Positions 62,364 through 64,000 of a DNA stretch of 64,000 nt are shown piece after piece. How positions within the stretch are numbered: the stretch's first letter is position 1; every line of letters begins with the position of its first letter. The DNA comes from Anoplolepis gracilipes (Eukaryota > Arthropoda > Insecta > Hymenoptera > Formicidae). A program made the position numbers and the translations under genes. The notes below the pieces were generated by a model that saw only the letters and a list, made by a program, of their open reading frames with translations, did not search any database and was not told the DNA's origin. The DNA is taken from positions 4,109,501-4,173,500 of the forward strand of contig NC_132979.1 of assembly GCF_047496725.1 (NCBI RefSeq), read 5' to 3'.

Positions 62364-64000
62364 TCATGCTTCTACAAAGTTCTTAACAAAATATTTGTAA
62401 TACTCTACATTAGAATATATTAGAATATATTTGTAGAAACGCAAAAAACATTATTGCAAAATTAGTACATTACTTTAATAAAAAGTACTCGATATAAAAA
62501 TAAAAATTATAACTAAAAAAATCATAGTAAATACAAATAACGTACATGACAGTTTAAACAAAATTGCAATCATCAGTCTTCTCCTTTTTTTTTCCCGCAA
62601 CACTTTTCTGCAAAAGAGGTGAGAAAAAGAGTAATCATCTTCATTCTTTGTGTTTAAAACTGAGCCGTGTAAAGCCCACGAGTCTACATACACCGTTCAA
62701 TCATTCCCGAACACCGATCAAACACCGCGTCGTCGCTCGCGGAAAATAATTCCGCTGCGCTGCACGGTCGCGCGCGGCGCAACAAAACCTTCGGCAAATC
62801 CTGATTTGAATCTACACGGTCTGTAAAGTTCATTAGATTTAAATATTTATGAGATGAGGTGGCGGGTGTGCGGCCGCGTGGGAGCACAGACTCCGGATCA
62901 ATTTGGTGGCGTAGAGAAAACGACTTCGATTTTTTATTCCCACGAGGGATCGCGATGCGGCCTGCGCGGCTGCATCTTTCTTGGGCGAAAGTTTTCCGAC
63001 CGCACGGATTACGAAATGGAAGACGACTATCTCTCCCCAGAAGACAAATGGCGGATTTAATTGGCTGAACTTAGCGAATTGGAAATGTTGTCGAGCGTCG
63101 CCCTAAACAACCAGCATTTCACCGCCGAATTGGTTGCATAATCTGCGGCCGATTTTACTTTCAGATCGCGTATTGTTTATTTTTTCACGCTTCGTGTTTC
63201 GCAACGCATACGATACCTTCTCGTTGTATAAGGCCTATCGATGGTAAGCCCGCTGCTCGTGATAATGCGATGATCGAATTTTGAAAATGATACCTCTCGA
63301 TGATACCAACTCCGTGAAATGACTTAAATCCAAATATCGCGTTTAGAAAAAATATTTTTTTTTGTTACTTTCGGTGGATTATCAACGATGCTAACAGATG
63401 ATAATCGAGAATTATAACGTTCGAAAGTTTTACGAAAGATAAAGAAAACGATATAAAAAAATCTTACGAAAGAAGAATTCGTCTCGTACAACGCGATGCT
63501 TCCGAATGGTACGGAAAATATTAACGATCAATCCAAAGTAAGATCTAAATAGGATGGATATGAAACGTTAAGAAAAGAAATCCGGTCAGCCGTATTACTT
63601 ATGATCGGACGGGACATAAATTTGTCTCCACTCGGGGATTAAGCGCGGCTTTTCCACGACGTCGTGGATTCCGCGAGACTCCGACTCGTGAATTCCGACG
63701 TCCGAAAGCCTCTAGGCGAGGTGTTTCCCGCGGGATTTGATCGCCGGCGAGAGCGGTTTGATGGACGGAGGCAATAAAACTTTGGCAGCGATATAAATCA
63801 AGCGAGATCGGGAATTCGGAGGATTCCAGCGCGGAGAGTCTAACGTGGACCTTACCGAGTTAGAACGACGCGATGGCCAAGCCCCATAACGGCGAGTGCC
63901 GTTACGCCGTGTGAAACCGGCCCGGAACCATAGATCTCTTTAGGCTTCTCGCCCGTGAGACCCGCGCTCCAATTTTACGGGGTCATCATATGTCAGAAAG
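62361..64000. other. AT-rich start, then CpG-rich sequence to the window end
   Basis: AT-rich to about 62640, then CpG-rich to the end, with the strongest CpG density from 63590 on. Overlapping frames of 61-72 codons occur at 62680-63070. None carries a domain I know. Bases 63300-63550 are AT-richer. A gene or exon starting beyond the window cannot be excluded. Confidence 0.35.

Noticed and set aside
62184..62423. Glu-Arg repeat protein
   Set aside because: The frame is created by the 100-nt (GA)n microsatellite.
1..64000. tRNA, rRNA, snRNA, known insect microRNA, telomeric TTAGG array, CRISPR array, virus-derived genes
   Set aside because: I looked for their hallmark words by eye on both strands and found none; a covariance-model or profile search would be needed to exclude divergent copies.

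Overview
The window looks like nuclear, non-coding DNA from an insect, most likely a hymenopteran and possibly an ant. The support is indirect. The sequence is AT-rich overall but shows no CpG depletion, with many short CpG-dense blocks set in AT-rich ground. It carries many long homopolymer, (AT)n and (GA)n tracts and several short non-autonomous DNA transposons. The species call is inference, since no protein was identified.

I found no gene I can name. The longest open frames are about 100-205 codons. They are driven by homopolymers or dinucleotide repeats (poly-Phe, Ile-Tyr and Glu-Arg runs) or by chance in CpG-rich DNA, and none has a protein domain I recognise. I recognised no tRNA, rRNA, snRNA, known microRNA, CRISPR array or transposase. 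The window is best read as intergenic sequence or the inside of very large introns.

The structured content is repeats. (1) A TA-flanked element of 537 bp lies at 41063-41599, and a truncated inverted copy of the same family lies at 21017-21362. (2) A 247-bp Tc1/mariner-type MITE with roughly 45-bp inverted ends lies at 49502-49748. (3) A 265-bp piggyBac-type MITE lies between TTAA sites at 17570-17834. (4) A weaker candidate element of about 607 bp lies at 33582-34188. (5) A perfect 58-bp-arm palindrome with a 4-nt loop lies at 27178-27297. Around these are many microsatellites, one strong G-quadruplex motif (43638-43663), one 27-nt alternating purine-pyrimidine tract (58541-58567), a 16-nt C run (16396-16411) and a 100-nt pure purine tract (62261-62360).

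Layout: 1-17 kb alternates CpG-dense blocks (about 0.3-0.9, 3.3-4.1, 4.4-4.8 and 16.1-17.4 kb) with AT-rich stretches (6-7.5 and 12.3-13.1 kb). From 17.5 to 24.4 kb there are two DNA-transposon remnants and an AT desert (22.0-23.9 kb). From 24.5 to 34.2 kb there are CpG-rich blocks near 26 and 29.6 kb, the palindrome and a candidate element. From 34.4 to 49.5 kb the sequence is mixed and includes the full copy of family 1 and the CpG-rich 41.7-43.8 kb interval. From 49.5 to 64 kb there are a Tc1-like MITE, a 38-nt motif present twice 512 bp apart, a homeodomain-type TAAT cluster with an octamer near 60.1 kb, and CpG-rich sequence to the end. I see no evidence of genes working together, nor of a new multi-gene system. 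The palindrome and the transposon family are the observations most worth following.
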